NCBI GenBank assembly: GCA_024640315.1
Contig: JAHEFF010000036.1
Coordinates: 1 to 34,513, forward strand
Direction of reading: 5' to 3'
DNA: 34,513 nt
DNA from: Woeseiaceae bacterium
GTDB taxonomy: Bacteria > Pseudomonadota > Gammaproteobacteria > Steroidobacterales > Woeseiaceae
The position numbers were made by a program, and so were the translations under genes. Shown here in pieces: positions 32,992 to 34,513 of the stretch. Below the pieces are notes generated by a model. That model did no database searches and had not been told where the DNA came from. It saw nothing but the letters and a program-made list of their open reading frames with translations. Each line of letters begins with the position of its first letter. The stretch's first letter is position 1.

Positions 32992-33756
32992 TTAAGTTCT
33001 AAGATAAGAGGCGCCATTGATATCGATGATACCCCCGGTCATGAACTCGGCATCCGTCGACGCCAGGAAGCACACCACCTCCGCGACTTCTTCCGGTCGT
33101 GCTACCCGGTTCATCGGGCTCTGGCGCCGCACGGCTTCGCCTGCATCGCTGTCGAGCAGCGACTTTGCCATGTCAGTTTCAACAAAACCCGGCGCGACCG
33201 CGAACACCTGGATGTTGCTCGGACCGAGGGCGACAGCAAGGGATTGACTCATCGAGTGCAGGCCGGCCTTGCTGGCACCATAGGAAGAACATTCCGGTTC
33301 ACCGCGAAATGCGCCACGAGAGCCGACATTGATGATTCTTCCGCCGCCCAGATCCGCCATGAACTTCGCAGCGGCGTGGCATAGCGCGGCGGGTGAAACA
33401 AGGTTAACGGCCAGGACTCGCTGCCACGCTCGCAGCCAGTCGTCTCTGCCCGCGTCTAAAGGCGGATGTTCCTCAAAAATGCCGGCGTTGTTGACCAGGA
33501 CATCAAGCCGACCAAAAGCCTCGATGGTCTCGTCGACAATAGCCGGCGCGGCTGCCGGGTCGGAAAGATCGGCGCCAATAACGATGTGACCAGTCCCGGC
33601 GATTCGGTCGGCAACCTCCTCTGCTGCCGCTCGGTTGCTTCCATAATGAACAGCCAGTTTGGCGCCATGATCGGCGAGCATTTCTGCGATCGCCGCGCCT
33701 ATACCCCGCGAGGCACCGGTAACCAGGCAGACGCTGCCCTCGAGCTTTCGGCTCAT
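32992..33756 (-). CDS. Short-chain dehydrogenase/reductase (FabG-like)
   Basis: A 254-aa classical SDR. VCLVTGASRGIGAAIA is the nucleotide-binding TGxxxGxG, VLVNNAGIF the NNAG, and IINVGSRGAFRGEPECSSYGASKAGLHSMS holds the catalytic Ser, Tyr and Lys. The C-terminal MTGGIIDINGASYLRT resembles FabG-type enzymes. Such proteins oxidise or reduce hydroxyl/keto groups with NAD(P). Its ATG overlaps the cupin stop by four bases (ATGA), so the two are translationally coupled. The neighbour permease and cupin hint at catabolism of an imported organic acid or sugar derivative; that is inference. Confidence 0.92.
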   Translation of the reverse strand: MSRKLEGSVCLVTGASRGIGAAIAEMLADHGAKLAVHYGSNRAAAEEVADRIAGTGHIVIGADLSDPAAAPAIVDETIEAFGRLDVLVNNAGIFEEHPPLDAGRDDWLRAWQRVLAVNLVSPAALCHAAAKFMADLGGGRIINVGSRGAFRGEPECSSYGASKAGLHSMSQSLAVALGPSNIQVFAVAPGFVETDMAKSLLDSDAGEAVRRQSPMNRVARPEEVAEVVCFLASTDAEFMTGGIIDINGASYLRT

Positions 33757-34292
33757 TTCAGCGCAACCAGGCGCTCCGGGTCGATGCGCACAACCATGTA
33801 GGTAATCGGCGCCGTAATTTCGCTGAAGCCGTGAGCCACGCCGGCAGGAATGATAACGACGTCGCCCTCGCCTATCAGCTGGCTTTGCTCGACCTTTTCA
33901 ATGACCCCCCGATCGCTCGGACCTGTCAGATTCCGGACGATGTAACCGTCGGGATCGATCGGCGTCGACTTGGCCATTGATGCACTCGTCACCAAAGTGC
34001 CCGACCCTGACATGACGCGGTAGACCTCGGATTGCTTATGATGCTGGATCGCTTCGACAGGCCCGCCCGCTTCGATAACCGGTCGATGCACGACGCCGAT
34101 GCCAAGTCGCCCCTCTGCTGACTCCACGTGGCTCAGCGGTTGGTCGCTGACACTATCAGGCGGAGCTTCGTCCATCGCTCGTTCCAGCGTCGCCGCACTG
34201 ATCACTGTGGCGACCTTGTAATCCGACTCTGCGTGAGCAGCCGGCAGTGCGAAAACAGCCAGCAGTGCAAAAACAATTCCTGATTTTTTCAT
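33753..34292 (-). CDS. Exported cupin-domain protein
   Basis: A 179-aa protein. ATG 34292, with GGGAG upstream, starts a clean signal peptide (MKKSGIVFALLAVFALPAAHAESD); the longer frame to 34355 overlaps the permease end and is not used. The cupin barrel shows IQHHKQSEVYRVMSGSGTLV (motif 1, His-x-x-x-Glu) and GDVVIIPAGVAHGFSEIT (motif 2 His), so a metal site is probable. A periplasmic cupin may be a dioxygenase, isomerase or binding protein. It lies 19 bp after the permease gene and overlaps the SDR gene by four bases, forming a permease-cupin-SDR operon. Confidence 0.85.
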   Translation of the reverse strand: MKKSGIVFALLAVFALPAAHAESDYKVATVISAATLERAMDEAPPDSVSDQPLSHVESAEGRLGIGVVHRPVIEAGGPVEAIQHHKQSEVYRVMSGSGTLVTSASMAKSTPIDPDGYIVRNLTGPSDRGVIEKVEQSQLIGEGDVVIIPAGVAHGFSEITAPITYMVVRIDPERLVALK

Positions 34293-34311
34293 TCCGATAA
34301 CTCCCTTGCCA

Positions 34312-34513
34312 TCAAAGTGGCCAGACATACGCGATCGTCGGCACTGCAACCGCAATTATGATGATTTCCAACGGCAAGCCCATGCGCCAATAGTCGCCAA
34401 AACGGTAGCCACCGGGCCCCATGATCAAGGTGTTGTTCTTGTGCCCAATCGGGGTCAGGAATGCGCTCGAGGCTGCGACGGCAACACCCATCAGGAACGG
34501 GTCCGGATTGACG
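34312..34513 (-). CDS. SLC13-type permease, C-terminal end (runs off window)
   Basis: The last 66 codons of an integral membrane protein whose start lies beyond the right edge. NPDPFLMGVAVAASSAFLTPIGHKNNTLIMGPGGYRFGDYWRMGLPLEIIIIAVAVPTIAYVWPL resembles the closing segment of SLC13/DASS-type permeases, where S-x-A-F-x-T-P-x-G-x-x-x-N-x-x-x-x-G-P-G-G-Y forms a substrate and sodium site. These transport dicarboxylates, sulfate or related anions. It ends 19 bp before the cupin gene on the same strand and is probably the first gene of that operon in view. Confidence 0.85.
   Translation of the reverse strand, partial: VNPDPFLMGVAVAASSAFLTPIGHKNNTLIMGPGGYRFGDYWRMGLPLEIIIIAVAVPTIAYVWPL

Overview
The window comes from a bacterial chromosome, most likely a marine or sediment gammaproteobacterium. 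The moderately GC-rich coding sequence, Shine-Dalgarno starts, Tat and lipoprotein export signals, a sulfite-dehydrogenase pair, DUF3300 and DUF4389 proteins, FlgO/TPR membrane proteins and a dense set of exported peptidases and amidohydrolases suggest a protein-degrading, sulfur-oxidising heterotroph, perhaps Woeseiales-like. The lineage is inferred from gene content and was not tested by phylogeny. No rRNA, tRNA, CRISPR array, transposase or prophage gene was seen.

Layout. 1-938: the N-terminus of a zinc alcohol dehydrogenase, divergent from a small lipoprotein. 1020-3884: an NTF2-like periplasmic protein, a doubtful small ORF, and a DUF3300 protein with a long disordered tail, followed by three hairpins. 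3831-5700 (minus): a DUF4440-type protein, an SPFH (band 7) membrane protein, an Arc-like ribbon-helix-helix (RHH) protein and a 51-aa membrane protein. The promoter between the first two carries an FNR-type box and two GATATC elements one helical turn apart. 5786-8911: a FlgO/TPR membrane protein and an unknown six-TM protein. 8974-11932: an M19 dipeptidase and a D-aminoacylase-like amidohydrolase. 11934-13509 (minus): four small membrane proteins. 13600-15361 (minus): a SoxC-like molybdoenzyme and its cytochrome c.

15506-19214: a flavin reductase, a small secreted protein, and an overlapping amidohydrolase pair whose second member has lost its metal ligands, closed by a strong terminator. 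19448-19889: a two-gene RHH plus ParC-like module with its own promoter, possibly of plasmid origin. 19893-24102 (minus): two tandem phospholipase-D-superfamily lipoproteins. 24189-31779: a trans-sulfuration-type PLP enzyme and S10 carboxypeptidase (minus), an M20 peptidase (plus), an M61 peptidase (minus) and a serine beta-lactamase-family hydrolase (plus), ended by a bidirectional terminator. 31858-34513 (minus): a 77-aa protein behind a near-consensus sigma-54 promoter, a methyltransferase behind an AT-rich palindrome, and a permease-cupin-SDR operon running off the window.

Much of the window fits peptide scavenging: exported M19, M20, M61 and S10 enzymes, amidohydrolases and a D-aminoacylase-like enzyme would break down extracellular or cell-wall peptides. 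The SoxC/cytochrome pair would feed electrons from sulfite-type substrates into respiration. The least explained parts are the SPFH-RHH-microprotein operon with its composite promoter, the sigma-54 microgene, the RHH/ParC-like pair and the twin PLD lipoproteins.
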